The notes under the pieces: generated by a model
Database searches by the model: none
The model's input: the letters and a program-made list of their open reading frames with translations, nothing else
What the model was told of the DNA's origin: nothing
Shown: positions 28,601 through 38,296 of the stretch, piece after piece
Position numbering within the stretch: the stretch's first letter is position 1
How the letters are laid out: the number at the start of each line of letters is the position of its first letter
Translations under genes and position numbers: made by a program
NCBI GenBank assembly: GCA_019155185.1
Contig: CM032814.1
Location: forward strand, 1,290,647 to 1,354,646
DNA from: Beaufortia kweichowensis
Lineage: Eukaryota; Chordata; Actinopteri; Cypriniformes; Gastromyzontidae
Length of the DNA stretch: 64,000 nucleotides
Direction of reading: 5' to 3'

Positions 28601-31600
28601 ATGTTTGTTAGCCACCACCGAAGACCATTTTTGACCCAAGGAAAACCTTTGTTCTTTACAGTCATTACAACAGACAACTTTGGTTGTCACGTCAAGAGGG
28701 TTGTACGTTCATGAAAATCTTCTTTTGTACAAATATTGTATGTTTAATTTAAATTTGGGAAACCTTTTTTTCCCTTGTGGATACTGACACTTTGTTCTCC
28801 ATACAACTGGACAACAATCCAACAACAACACAACAAATACGTTTAGTCAAAGAGGACTCACAAAAGTCACCACAATAGGTGCAGAGATCTTAACAACAAC
28901 CTTAAAAAAGGGATAAAAATGATTCATGTCACGGCAGACTTGCCCAAACAGCACTTGTTCAAACGATGTTTGTGAAAGCCGAGTATAGTTATTCCATTGC
29001 TTAGAAGAACATTTATGTCAGTACACATGAAAGAGAAAAATCTACATTAATAAGAATAAAAACATGTTTGACATGTAGACCTCTTATTGCTGCCTATCTG
29101 TTTGCCTGCAACAACAGCTCTGTGACGCAAGACAAACATAAAACTGTACATCTCTTTAGTCAGTTCACATACATTAAGTACACATAATAGGGTAAATCAA
29201 TAGCACTGGTATTTGTGTACTAAAATTAAATTAAAGTAATTTTGCTAAAATAAAGATTGGTTTAACACCAACGTGGACAACACCAATGTGATAATGTCAC
29301 AAATTACTAAATTGCATTAAACAGAGCAAATCAGCAGATGTTGATACTGAATGATGAATTATTAGTTTTAAACAGCATTGCTCCTGGATCACTAATGTAT
29401 CACTTAATGCATATCACAAACAAACATTGCACCAGATTTCTCAAACTTAAGACTTGAAAAATGATTTTATATGATCATAATATATTCAACTGTATGTAAC
29501 ATTAATGTTCTTTGTCAGTTACCTGTTTATTTATGTAATAAATTGCACTTGTGGTTGTTCGTTAGAAATAATGTTTTATACATGTGCTACAACTTTTTGG
29601 TCTGTGCTACAAAACTTCAAACCTCTGTAGCACCAGTGCTATGTGCACAAAAGTTAGCGCACAGCCCTGAATGAGCTTATGTTTAGGGCTGATTTAGCAC
29701 TACGAAGGTATGATGGGGATGTAGTGACACTGAGAACCCTCATCAAGATTTGTCTAAATAGTCCAACATCAATGGATAAACTGCAGTGTGTCTTGTTGTA
29801 CATGAATTTTCAGTACATACTATGTACTTAAATCAAATAAATAAAAATAAGAAACCCTTACCCATGTCTGGTGTGATGTCAATGTCTGGAGTTGATGTGA
29901 CATCAGTGGTGTCCATGCTATCCTCATCATCAGCTTGAGCTCGACCTCGACTACGAAACCTGCAGCAAAAGAGAGATATAATGAATGTTTTGCAGTTGGG
30001 TAGCGGCTCAGTAGTGGTGCTGCATGGCTGCTGACTGCTCAGCAAAAATACTGATTACATTTATAAACATATCATTCTTGTTTTTATATAAAAACTTAAA
30101 GTAGGACTATTGGATTTTTTTTTTACTTTAATATTTAAACATTTCAATATGGAAAAGTATGATCTAGATACTGGGTCTGATTCACATGCATTTATGATTA
30201 TCAATTTTCTCCAGCAGATATCACTTCCTTGTTTTCCCTCCGAGAAAATACAATGGCACTTAACATGGTGACCGCAGACACATTGGCATTGAAGTGTTTT
30301 AAGAAGGCAGAGGTATGGAAGTATTTGGATTTGACTGACTAGCTCCTACAAAAAATTACAATCCTCAACTAATGCAGTGTCAAGTTTACTCATTTTGTAT
30401 GCTTTTAAAAGAGAGAGCTGGATTCTGTTTTAAAGTAAATGCGTACATGTGTACTTAAAAAGTCTGGGGCCTTAAATCTTGTAAATAATTATTTGTAATT
30501 TATGTTTCCTATATAGCTGTAGAAACATTTCTCCATCTCTCCAGAATTGAACCTTGAATTTCTCATCAATTAATATATTTAAAATTCAATTCAATTAAGA
30601 GTTTTGTTTGGGGTATCGGTGCTCAAACGGATCCTGCAAACCAGTTAGAAAGGAGCACAGGAGTCAACAGTCTAGCCATAGACTGAATCGGTCATTTTCA
30701 CTTCCTTAATGAGTCAGCTTAGATAACTTGCCGATTTAATTTTGAAAACAAAAGTCTGAAGAAAATACTATAGGACTGGTCTCATTGTGAACATCTGAAA
30801 GCATGAATATGGTGAAGCTGTCAAATGAGTCAACTACCACATAGAGCTACTGCAGACTAAAACAGAAAAGATATATAGACATACTATTAATTTGTCATTT
30901 CATATGATTGTAAGTTTTATTAATCTATGAATTATGAAAACTCTTTATGATCTTGCATGTTGTGATATTTTATTTCTTTTAATCCTGCCCTGTCAAACTT
31001 AAAACTAAACCGATAACATACAGTAAAGCTAGTCTTTAGTCTCTTATTTTTCTTTATAATCTGCCTGTTAATTCTGAAATCGTGTAGCTTTGGGTGGGAA
31101 GAGCATTTCGTCTCAACACAACAATCTTTCCTCTTTCACACAAACACATTTTCTGTTAAAGAGTAATTTACCCAAAAGATCTACTTTCTGGAGCACTGCA
31201 AACTCTTTTACACGCAGGATGAGTGCTGATATATGGGTTGGTGATCTTCTTGACAGTGCGGGTCAGCGTGTGAGAGTCAAACGCTCCACCCTTCCCCCAT
31301 CCGCATTAACCAACACATCAACTCGAGTGTGGCAGCCAATGAAGGCTCAGTGTGGCCTGCAGCGAGCGCTCGGCTGCTCGTCGCTATGGTTACAAAATCT
31401 AGTTCCCTACAACAGACGCGATTGTGAGGTGAGCTAAAAACCCACTACAAAGCACCCTAAACATACAAGCTCTGAAGCTGAGCTCAGGTTTTGGGCATAT
31501 ACATTACTTTGCTCAGTGAACACACAGGTATATAAAGTTTGCATTTCTTTCAGTGCACATTAACTTCCCATTAATCGACACATGTTGACCAGGAACTTAC

Positions 31601-34600
31601 ATCATAGCTCTGTAAACACCTGACACACTCACAGATACAAGTTTATACAATCACTAGCAAAACTGACTAATTGAGCCAAGTTTATCACACTTCAAAGTTT
31701 ATCAAATCTATATTTTTTTTATGATCAACTTCAGAAAAGACATCAAGAATATAATTAGGTTCATTTAGTCATTAATTACAATGTAATTGTTGACAATAGC
31801 AACTGGCAAAAATGAAAGCTAATAGCTTTTAATTTAAGCACTGAACACTTTGCCAAACAAATAAGTTAAACATTTAAAGGAGCCAGATTCAATGCCACAG
31901 CAAATCATTTGAGAAGAAAATTTTCAATTTGCCAGCAGAAAAAAATGGACTGCGAAAATATTTATTTTAATTTCTTCAAACTTGTGAAACAATGATGCTT
32001 CTGCAGCAAGAGTTCAGAAATGACTGCAGAAGTTGACATAAAAAGTTCCATCTGCCATCAATGTAATTTATGTCTGACAAATATTGATTGATGCCTTAAC
32101 AACACCTAAAAATAAAGAATGAAGCTCTTGCGTTTAAAAGCAGCACACAAACATCTCAGATATGTCATTGATGGCAAACCTGTATCTCCACTGCAACTCT
32201 GCACATTTATACCATGCAAATGCAGGTCTGTGATCCATGCATCTTAATGTCAACAACACTGACAGAAAAAGTACACGTCAAACAACAAAGCCGTATCTTT
32301 TTCTAAATAAGAACCATTAGGAGATCTGTGGTTTTAAGGCAAAACCCACAAGCTTAAAAACACCGGAATAAACCCAAACAAATGTGGGACCTGCAAACTA
32401 CTGTTTTCCCCTAGCACAAAGCAGCATGTCTAGAATAATAGGCATCACATTTCCAGTGTAAGGTTTCTGGATAGAGACGGATACTCCGCTGCCTGCTTGC
32501 CTGGCGCCCAGTGCTATGATCAATGACCTACATCATTGAAAATGCAGGCTATTGTGCTGTGCTTGAGACAGGTTTAATCCAGGTCAACAACCCCCTTTGC
32601 TATAATGCCTCTCTCTAAAGATTCACATTACATGCCATATCTTGCCCAGTGACACAACAACTGAAGGCTAGCCAACTTCCCTTATGCCATTTAGCCTTTA
32701 ACACCAGAGTCTTGTCCGACCATTTAATACTTGTGTCTGATGCTTGAAACAGTATGAAATGAACACTACAATACATGCCGGAAAAGTAAAATACAGAAAT
32801 CTTATTAACAGCTGACAGCTGACAACAGCTAACAGCATTTAGCTTTAAAAGATTGCTTTTGAAGTGCATTTTTAGCCAATGGTTGACAGTATAAGTAGAC
32901 AATATTTTAGCCAGTATTTGACATTAAGTAAATATATTAGTGTGGCTGTGAAGCACATCTTTGGGCAAAGTGAAAATTATTTTGTACCAGATAACTAAAG
33001 CTTTGTAGTAACCAAACCTAGCCAAGTGTTTGCTTTAAAAAGAGTGTTTTATTTGTTTAACATTAAAGAATAACATGCTTTAGGCTATCTGGCATTATTT
33101 CACATGTACACGTGCCTTGGGCATACAGTAAGTACAGCGGGCTACTGTGGAACCACTACTGCATGACTTTGCAAACAATAAACTCATTTACAAACAAACT
33201 CATACTTGCATCAAAAAGTGAACTCATGAGAAAACATGCAGTAGTGCTGATTATGCAATTACAATCTAAAAGAAAAAGGTATTTTTGTTAATATTAATGG
33301 ATTAATTTCCAGGTGAATAAATGTGGGTCTGAGTTTAGGAGGAATTGGAATAAATAAGACCCACAATTCTGCAGTAAATTTCAGGAAATTTAAATCTGCA
33401 TAACTCTCCAGGTCCTTGTTTCATACTAAATGGATTTTGCGTGTACTTTACCATCAGGGGTAACAAGGTAAACAAGTGATGGGATTGGGGGTAATGAGTA
33501 ACCTGAAGGTAAATAAACAGCCATTAAGCAGTGCTGAGGTGGACTGTGGGTCAGGACGCTCCCAAAGAAATCATGCAAAGAAACCATGTGCCACAACATT
33601 TATAAAGTTACACAAGATATAAAAAACCTCTGAGAATCTTGTTCATAAACACCAAATATAATATTACTTATTGCTAAACTCTTTGATATGCAAACATTAA
33701 AACCATTTTAAAAAGGTAAAGACATACAGTTGGGTACAAGAAACTACGATGAAAATCAGATTTTTTAAATCACTAAAAAAGATGATGAGGACATTTTCAG
33801 ACTTAAGATTTCATGTCTAAAATAAAAAAATTTAATTAGAAAAATTTAGAACTTTCAGTTTTCAGAAGCATTTTCAGTTGCAGTCCAAGGACTCTCTCTG
33901 ATTGACCTCACTGTTTGTGATAAATTACAATAATTAGCAGCTGGATGCAAAAACGTACACAGTTGTTATGATAGCAAATGAAAGACTAAACTGTGTCATC
34001 GATTGTGCTATGAGAAATTTTCTTTCCCGTAAGAACTCACGGCCATAGTCACGGCACACTAGTGAGCAGCAGGAGAAAGCACGAGAGTGTACGGGAACAA
34101 GTGAGAGAGTGCCAGAAAGAGAGAGCAAAAGAGAAGCAGAGGAGAAAAAAGCTTACAGTGCAAGTAGTTCCAGCTCAGAAAGGCGGAGCCTAAAACCCGG
34201 GCCGGACTGACTGGCTGAGACACGGCACACCCCCTTCACAACAAACACTGCTGTCTCTCCACAGACACTTTAACCGTTTCCTCACCCTGCACCCATGGCT
34301 TGATAAGACCAGCTTGGGTAAGCATGAGCAAAGCTGCTGGCAGTTTCATTAAACAAAATGGGTCTATATATTGCATTAGCAGAAAAAAACATGAGTTTGC
34401 TTCCCAGGGAGCACCAAACTAATAAAAATGTATAGTTTGAATGCGCTGCAAGTCACTTTGGATAAAACTGTCAAGCAACAGCATACATGTAAAAGTAAAA
34501 GATTTTGAAGAAAGAGCTTTAAACATCAGGTTTGAATATGTAGACAAAAACATTCCTTACATTTATAGGGAACACCAGTCAACTTCCTGCTAAATAACAT

Positions 34601-37600
34601 ACAGAGCACATGCAGGAAGTGACTCCATCAACAGGCTGTAAAACTCATTTTGTTAGATCCTGTAGTAGGCCACGCTGCTATAAAAGCAACCAGCTCATTG
34701 GCAGACCCATACAGAACCTGTACCTGCAGTATTTCACAGGATTCAAAGCACAAACCGACCAACAAAGAGCAAATGTTTATCATCATACATACCCAGCTGA
34801 TAAACAAGCCAGTACCCTTTCAAGTTAACTAAAATAGCAGGATTTAATAGGACTTCAACCTTCCCATATGATGACTTACAGCTGTCTCGTAATTATACCA
34901 AGTTTTTCAACATCAAAAAAGTTACTTGACATTTAAGTTGTGAGGAAACAATGGCAAAGCTAAATAGTTTAGATTTGAACAAAGATATATTTCTCTTTTT
35001 CAAAAAATGTGTGACAGGATAAAGTAGCATACCCAACATGTGCATGTTTAATATGTTGAGGGCGAGATGATTAGCAATTTAAAAATGTGAGCTTAAACAT
35101 GTGTATTCAGACACATAATTCATGGTGTGAACATAATGTTGGTCCACACAGGACTGTACCTGAAGTATCAGGTACCTGAGTAATCTGCCCTATATCTGCA
35201 CTGTGTACTTCAGGGCCAACATTTGAGCTCAAAGTAAAGGCTTCGCTCAACAGCCCCAGCAAACTACTTTAAAAAAGACATGATCTATATAGTGTTAAGT
35301 TTTAAACATTCAAAAATACTAAACACAATTATATATTAATACATACTTAGTATTTGAATGAGTAAATGGCCTCTTAAAAGTCCTGATAGAAGTATAAAAA
35401 CTAGGACATTTTACTGTTTATATCATTCTGCTTGAACAGTGTTCAATATTATAATAAAAAAAAAGGTTCCTGAAAGATTCTTTTAGGAGGGTTAAAAGGC
35501 TGTATGGTTCAAGAACCTTTCTGCTGCACTGAAGGTCCTTTGTAGTGGAAATAGTTTCTTTGGCATTGTTGAAGTTTATATCATTCTGCTATAATATGTC
35601 AGTTGTGTAGAGTGAAGGCAGTGTAGGATCGCTCAGAGTTTCTCTTACCAGTAAGCACAGAGGAAGTGCAAAGCAGGAAATGAAAACCCAAAGTGGATCT
35701 GGACTGAAGTGATTAGAGAACACTTTCAGTAAGGAGGAGATCCTGCTCACAGTGATGAAGAGCCTGTGGGACTTCTCTATATCCCAGGATTTTAATACTG
35801 TGTTTTAAACATTATGGGCATATACCTTAATGGACATGCACACCAGGGGGAAATGTTCACTTTACATTGTTTTAGGAAATAGCAGTATTATGGTGCAAAT
35901 GCTGAATTTTGTTTATTGTGCCTATTTTATGTTTTTTATTTATTTTATTTGATAATTTACTATAAAATCATGTGTAAAAAACAAAATACTGATTTAAGAA
36001 AATCTGTTTCAATGTTCTAATTACCAGGAGTGTTTTAAGAGTTGCCAGATAATCAACAGGGTGGAGAGGAACAAGTAGACGTCTAGTGTTATGTGACATA
36101 TTTAATGTTTATAACAACACTGCTGCTTAAGCAGAATTTAAGTTGTTTTTTTGTGGCAAAAGTTTACATTCATGCAGCTGCTCTTGACCAAAATGACTTC
36201 AAACTAAACTACTGAACTTTTTCTTTGATTTTCATAAACAGTGCAGAGTAAACACATCATCTCAAAATCTTAAAGCTAACATCTTTATACGTTCTGACCT
36301 TATACATGCTCAAAACAGAGGTAATCCTATTCTCTGTTCACACAGAGCATCATACCAGTAACTTAATGGTAATAATACAGTTTAATTGGCAAATTACCAG
36401 TATTGATTTACTGTTATTTCTGAAAAAAATCATACACTCTTAAAGATAATTTACTAGCAATTTACCTATATGTGTGAAAAGGGCTATTTACTCTGATGGT
36501 TAAGGGAAGGGTGGCAAGATGAGTCTTAGTACCACATCAGTTGGGTCTGACTGTTTACTGATAACCCACAACTTTAATGCTGCTAATTGTGTTTCATGTC
36601 ATCAAACTGCAATTGGTTTGTGAGATTCTCCAAATTTAGCGAGTCCAGATCGAGTCACAGATTTGCAGCTGGTCAATCAGAGCATCACTACTGCTAATGC
36701 AATGCTCTGCCTGCTACAAGTATAACAGCTAAAGTACACAGCACCTCTGTTGTACTCCATATTAGCTTGGCTATGACTATCGGACTCTTCCATGACTTAT
36801 GTTCAATCAGAGTCATATAGTTTTTTTTAGTACAACAGCACTTTGCTCATATGATACTTTTAACAGAAATGCAAATCAAGAATTAACCTGCTCTAATCAT
36901 TTTACACACAACATGCCTCATTCATAAAATACAAGCAGAACAAAACATTTTTCTGAATCACCATTAATACCACTCTTCCATAAAGCTGAATACTGACCTC
37001 TCAAACACATACACAAAACACATCACTTGTAAATGTGTTAAACAAGGACTTCCACCAGACCCAACATGCATCCAAACACATGATCTATATGAAAGGTTCC
37101 TAATAGAAACTGAATAAATAATTCACTGTGTTCAATAAGTAGTTTAAATAGTTTAAATGGGCATAGGGGAGTTTACAAGTGAGAGAGAAGGGGCAAAAAA
37201 GATTATTAGGTCACCATTATCACATGACGATATTAACTAGCCTCCTAAATTACAATAAACCTCATGAACCCTCTTTCCTGGTGTTAAACCAATTGATTCA
37301 GTCTGACTAAGCCAGATAATAATCTTGCACCAAACTCTGGCGATCCCTTCTGAAAGCACTTTAGCTCATTGTAAATTACATATGACCTATATGGTATGAT
37401 GTGAAGGTAAGAAAATGGATCTACTCTATACATTAAGCTTCAAAGATTCAGACTCGGATCCATTTATTAAGTCCTTAAGGTGATCAACTGTACTGAAATT
37501 AGGGCTGTGCCGATAAAAGATATCATATCGAATTGCGATAAAATATATGTCGATAACAATGATGAGCTCTAGGCATTTTTACTCGATATGGATTAATATA

Positions 37601-38296
37601 AGAGCCAATCACACAGCAGAAATATGCGACAATAGCCAATCAGCATGCAGCTTTTAACGTTCACGTCAAAGAACAAAGTCAATTTCCTACGGCACTTTGC
37701 AAAGCAAACTCGGCACGAGGATGACAAAAATAAGTGGAAGCTGCGACCAAAGTGAAACTAACCTCGAGTTATTATCCAAAAATGATGAAATTGTCGACAA
37801 AAAACTATACTTTAAAATGTAATTAATGAACCCTCCAATTTTTATGGCTTCAGTCATAGTTGGGATACTCTTTTAAAGCTGGCAGCATTAAGAGTTTATA
37901 TATCGAAATATATATCGTTATCGATCAATATGGGAAAAAATTATCGAGTTTACATTTTTGCCATATCGCCCAGCCCTAACTGAAATGTCAACAATAACAT
38001 TCTAACCTCAACACTACATCCTACTCAAAGTAACACAGAGTTTACAGTAAAATTCAAAGTGCACAGGCCAGTCACCTCTTTAGGCGTGAGGTCGTATGCA
38101 AACATCAGGAAAACTATAGACAGACTTACTTCCTTTTGGACTTGGGTGTGGATGCAGATGCAGCATCCTTGCGCGATCTGCCCCGCAGGCGTTTATCCGA
38201 GGGGGCCGGGCTCCCTGAGGGTGTGGCCCCAGCACTGCTCAGGGGAGGAGATGGTCCTTGGTCAGAGGGCTCCAGACTCTTATCCTCTGATGACAT
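4476..38296 (-). CDS. kmt2c: KMT2C (MLL3) histone H3K4 methyltransferase, N-terminal part, 11 coding exons, continues off the left edge
   Basis: Large nuclear histone H3 lysine-4 methyltransferase of the MLL3/MLL4 (COMPASS-like) complex, which marks enhancers. CDS join on the minus strand: 38296-38130, 29959-29862, 27306-27156, 24484-24272, 19954-19803, 19723-19614, 16462-16300, 16192-16021, 13583-13469, 11947-11772, 4639-4476 (1681 nt, 560 codons plus one base). Every junction is AG/GT and restores the frame. Modules in order: degenerate AT-hook (about residues 34-44), acidic and serine-rich linker, extended PHD (about 140-347), PHD (about 356-409), PHD (about 404-449) and a fourth zinc module (about 450-530). 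The motif TPLKRAGWQCPECKVC and the exon phases point to KMT2C; KMT2D is less likely because the neighbours are xrcc2 and actr3b. The SET end lies outside the window. Teleosts can carry two kmt2c copies; which one this is cannot be told here. Confidence 0.95.
5918..6230. repeat. Left inverted terminal repeat of the DIRS element
   Basis: Matches the reverse complement of 11280-11592. Easily seen cores are the stretch from GCGTCGAAGACGCTATGGGG to CACGCAGTTTACTGCATAGC (5922-6004) and a weaker inner part around GAGAAATTTGCATGCTGCTT. Identity falls towards the inside. Confidence 0.88.
6262..6362. repeat. Internal complementary region of the DIRS element
   Basis: The first half (TCTCAGGGAACGAGGGTTGC, about 6269) is the reverse complement of the left terminus (5870-5915). 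The second half (CCTTCGATACTTCACTCATT, about 6315) is the reverse complement of the right terminus (11560-11604). This end-joining layout is the hallmark used to form the circular DIRS intermediate. Confidence 0.85.
6540..7680 (-). pseudogene. DIRS tyrosine recombinase (YR), decayed
   Basis: Minus-strand pieces recall the YR ORF of fish DIRS elements: PRPELWALHLWPL and LSRECPKYHFRQEPRPTR (7600-7440), FLRGSVKTQPGFASTVPSWD (near 7200), LNLLCPVRALRCYV (near 6870), VTKQRLSKWIVGYLSLAYTS (near 6750) and AWAGGVSMTEICAGGRLG (near 6640). Many stops interrupt it. The usual catalytic HxTRG-like stretch is altered to a form reading SRRG. In active elements this enzyme inserts the circular DNA copy. Confidence 0.75.
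8080..8360 (-). pseudogene. DIRS RNase H, decayed
   Basis: The motif STDASNSGWGMLCDADLPSP (near 8264-8205), then in another frame INCLEMLAVCLGLRSFL, fits the first two catalytic blocks of the DIRS RNase H (TDAS...GWG and E in LEMLAV). The two blocks sit in different frames, so the domain is broken. It lies directly downstream of the RT in the element's reading direction. Confidence 0.72.
8650..9300 (-). pseudogene. DIRS reverse transcriptase, decayed
   Basis: Minus-strand fragments include WGLRPILDLRRLNKAPDARR, FCSVDLKDDTFISKLP, YQYTVLPFGLSLAPRT and RILNYLDDWLILAQS. These are the RT fingers and palm motifs A (SVDLKD), B (LPFGLSLAPR) and C (YLDD, near 8751-8762). The palm is typical of DIRS/Ngaro RTs. 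At least one frameshift falls between motifs A and B, so the enzyme is dead even though the YLDD catalytic box survives. Confidence 0.88.
9550..10870 (-). pseudogene. DIRS Gag-like ORF, decayed
   Basis: Three overlapping minus-strand reading frames share features with fish DIRS ORF1 products: a Pro/Ser/Arg-rich N-terminal part, a KGYDTLPPLM segment (near 10338), and a TAQAIGRSMASLVVLEPL segment (near 10040) followed by a basic, proline-rich C-terminus. The frame changes several times, so no intact protein is made. The assignment rests on position upstream of the RT and on remembered family patterns; a domain search was not possible. Confidence 0.6.
11280..11592. repeat. Right inverted terminal repeat of the DIRS element
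   Basis: Counterpart of 5918-6230. Its outer core runs from GCTATGCAGTAAACTGCGTG through AAGAAGCTTTTCCCCATAGC to the terminal CGACGCAGTACGAGTGAAG. Confidence 0.88.
11772..11947 (-). CDS. kmt2c: kmt2c exon 11: diverged PHD-type module
   Basis: 176 nt between TTTTGCAG and AAACG|GTAAGA. It encodes NCRSCAQCGIRPSGQWSSNG, then CEGCQQQQDSALLCLICGR, a variable stretch and CCTCKR. The cysteine pairs align with human KMT2C (CRICIECG, CDNCYQQQ, CPFCG, CNMCKR). The human GKCYHPE segment is replaced by a non-conserved, Asp/Ser-rich run. Confidence 0.92.
13469..13583 (-). CDS. kmt2c: kmt2c exon 10: PHD finger
   Basis: 115 nt between TTTGTAG and TGTCAG|GTAAGC, ending in phase 0. It encodes NPGEDSKMLVCDMCDKGYHT, then FCLQPVMDAIPTNGWRCQ. 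With the last cysteines of exon 9 (CKVCLAC) and the first of exon 11 it builds a full C4HC3 PHD. Confidence 0.95.
15320..15500. repeat. Probable interspersed repeat fragment, class unknown
   Basis: The text around TACACGGCTTTCTAAAATAC and TGAATTTGATTGGTCGTGAC, then ACCATACCGCTCATCCGGAC, recalls a sequence repeated widely in cyprinid genomes. No terminal repeats or target duplication were found, so the class is open. Confidence 0.3.
16021..16192 (-). CDS. kmt2c: kmt2c exon 9: PHD finger
   Basis: 172 nt between GTCTGTGCAG and GTGCAA|GTGAGT. It encodes VRCLLCDSTGDLLDQLFCC, then GQHYHGVCLD and TPLKRAGWQCPECKVCLAC. All zinc ligands of a PHD are present, and the block is nearly the same as human KMT2C. 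The intron to exon 8 is only 107 bp. Confidence 0.96.
16300..16462 (-). CDS. kmt2c: kmt2c exon 8: extended PHD, second half
   Basis: 163 nt between TTTTGGTAG and TCGAT|GTAAGT. It encodes FCAYCKRLGASVKCCEESC, then YHYPCA...GTFQDMK and CPDH. The C4HC2H pattern of the extended PHD is complete: CxxC, CCEExC, YHYPC and CPDH. Confidence 0.94.
16463..19613. other. kmt2c intron 7
   Basis: Unique-looking sequence. The segment 18828-19060 is rich in TAATTA-type sites and is entered separately. No coding or repeat signal elsewhere. Confidence 0.55.
18828..19060. promoter_or_regulatory. Possible homeodomain-site cluster (intronic enhancer candidate)
   Basis: Several homeodomain-like cores fall in about 230 bp: AATTAATTACTC (18830), GTTAATTAGTG (18901), CTAATTAGAAAA (18960) and CATGATTAACTC (19038). 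They flank a GC-richer core with CCCGGG and GCGCGCC. The pattern is typical of conserved developmental enhancers, but conservation could not be tested. Confidence 0.25.
19614..19723 (-). CDS. kmt2c: kmt2c exon 7: extended PHD, first zinc knuckle
   Basis: 110 nt between GTGACTGCAG and CAGAG|GTACGT, ending in phase 0. It encodes QCCAHLRCAAWSEGVC...YVDKAIDSGSTE. The CxxH...C spacing and the WSxGVC and SGSTE blocks match the C2HC part of the KMT2C extended PHD. Confidence 0.94.
19803..19954 (-). CDS. kmt2c: kmt2c exon 6
   Basis: 152 nt between TTTCCTCAG and CACTG|GTAAGT. It encodes VSSPDSGLHSTS..., then KFWDDLGQIGLPDGVNVESL and FDPTG, which parallels LWDELSLVGLPDAIDIQALF in human KMT2C. It is separated from exon 7 by an intron of only 79 bp. 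Confidence 0.93.
20465..20600. repeat. Left end of a hAT-like element, truncated
   Basis: Begins TAGGGATGGGAATCG, a terminal sequence frequent in fish hAT families. It is followed by degraded AACGAATCTGACTCTAATAC. No matching right end or target duplication was found, so the 3' limit is arbitrary. Confidence 0.4.
22378..22570. promoter_or_regulatory. Promoter-like site cluster inside kmt2c intron 5
   Basis: Within 190 bp lie CCCAATCAG (22378), TTACGTCATCA, a CRE-type site (22448), TGATTGGCTG (22476), TCCAATGAG (22512) and GGTCACGTGG, an E-box (22561). Three CCAAT boxes plus CRE plus E-box is an arrangement seen in promoters and strong enhancers. No first exon or start site was identified. 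Confidence 0.3.
22880..23420. repeat. Degenerate cyprinid-type interspersed repeat
   Basis: The start (AAGGTTCACCCAAAATTG) and late parts (TCTTATGGACTACTTCTATG, TATTCCACAGAAAATAAGTC, ATGACATGACATGAAATGAC) match from memory a very common carp/zebrafish repeat whose ends read GGGTGAAC. Terminal duplications were not resolved. Confidence 0.45.
24272..24484 (-). CDS. kmt2c: kmt2c exon 5: start of the extended PHD
   Basis: 213 nt between TTGTCGCAG and AAAAA|GTGAGT. It opens with EKLCAFCYCGEKS, the first cysteines of the KMT2C extended PHD. A variable, highly acidic Asp/Glu/Asn-rich stretch and a basic tail follow. The human protein has a different, less acidic linker here. Confidence 0.92.
24485..27155. 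other. kmt2c intron 4
   Basis: Holds the hAT miniature at 25175-25446. Otherwise AT-rich with no coding signal. The stretch 26040-26380 is less AT-rich but shows nothing specific. Confidence 0.55.
25175..25446. mobile_element. hAT-type miniature element (272 bp) with 8-bp target duplication GTCAAGAT
   Basis: The ends are TAGGGATGTCCCGATC and GATCGGGACATCCCTA, a perfect 16-bp inverted repeat. The 8 bases GTCAAGAT are exactly duplicated on both sides (25167-25174 and 25447-25454). The inside repeats CGATCGGA-like words and has no ORF. The duplication fits the hAT rule, with T at position 2 and A at position 7. It is non-autonomous. Confidence 0.92.
27156..27306 (-). CDS. kmt2c: kmt2c exon 4
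   Basis: 151 nt. It encodes DVLEPETDDEFPEPLDLS, then LFQRSVSEDSAGSS, matching the LQRSVSEESANS block of human KMT2C. The acceptor is AACACACAG. The donor read from phase is TCTAG|GTTGGC, a poor match to the donor consensus. It is accepted because it alone joins to exon 5 in frame. Confidence 0.85.
27307..29861. other. kmt2c intron 3
   Basis: No gene. Around 28200-28250 the words GACTAAGTGACTAGTCGACT recall another fish transposon end. A T-rich run lies near 27865-27880. Confidence 0.5.
29862..29959 (-). CDS. kmt2c: kmt2c exon 3
   Basis: 98 nt between TTTTGCTGCAG and GG|GTAAGG. It encodes FRSRGRAQADDEDSMD followed by a Thr/Asp-rich run. The RSRG and DEDSMD blocks match the same part of human KMT2C. 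It completes a Lys codon from exon 2 and leaves one base. Confidence 0.92.
34390..34500 (+). repeat. Truncated tRNA-derived SINE, 3' part
   Basis: Has a decayed B-box (GTTTGCTTCCCAGGG) and a tail TTTGAATGCGCTGCAAGTCA then CTTTGGATAAAACTGTCAAG. The better-preserved copy at 59105-59250 shows the same order. The tail GTCACTTTGGATAAAA is typical of fish SINEs. Confidence 0.65.
35460..35600. repeat. Short degenerate GGTTCCT/AAGAACCTTT repeat
   Basis: The words AAAGGTTCCTGAAAGATTC, GGTTCAAGAACCTTTCTGC and GAAGGTCCTTTGTAGTGG recur about every 50 bp. They look like an old tandem-derived fish repeat. Limits are approximate. Confidence 0.35.
37500..37978. mobile_element. hAT-type non-autonomous element (479 bp) with 8-bp target duplication ACTGAAAT
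   Basis: Starts TAGGGCTGTGCCGATA and ends CATATCGCCCAGCCCTA, so the outer 8 bases TAGGGCTG/CAGCCCTA are inverted. ACTGAAAT is duplicated exactly at 37492-37499 and 37979-37986. The inside carries repeated ATATCGATA-like words near both ends and a less AT-rich middle that may be a transposase relic (CAAAGTGAAACTAACCTCGA). No ORF survives. Confidence 0.9.

Larger units (their letters stand above)
29960..38129. other. kmt2c intron 2 (8.2 kb)
   Basis: Contains an RFX-like site (31380), a Pyr-rich GC-richer segment with a possible minus-strand donor (34170), a SINE tail (34390-34500), a short AAGAACCTTT-type repeat (35460-35600) and the hAT miniature at 37500-37978. No coding exon is recognised. 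Confidence 0.55.

Noticed and set aside
4476..38296. KMT2D (MLL2) instead of KMT2C
   Set aside because: The PHD blocks and N-terminus follow KMT2C, and the xrcc2-actr3b neighbours are those of KMT2C.
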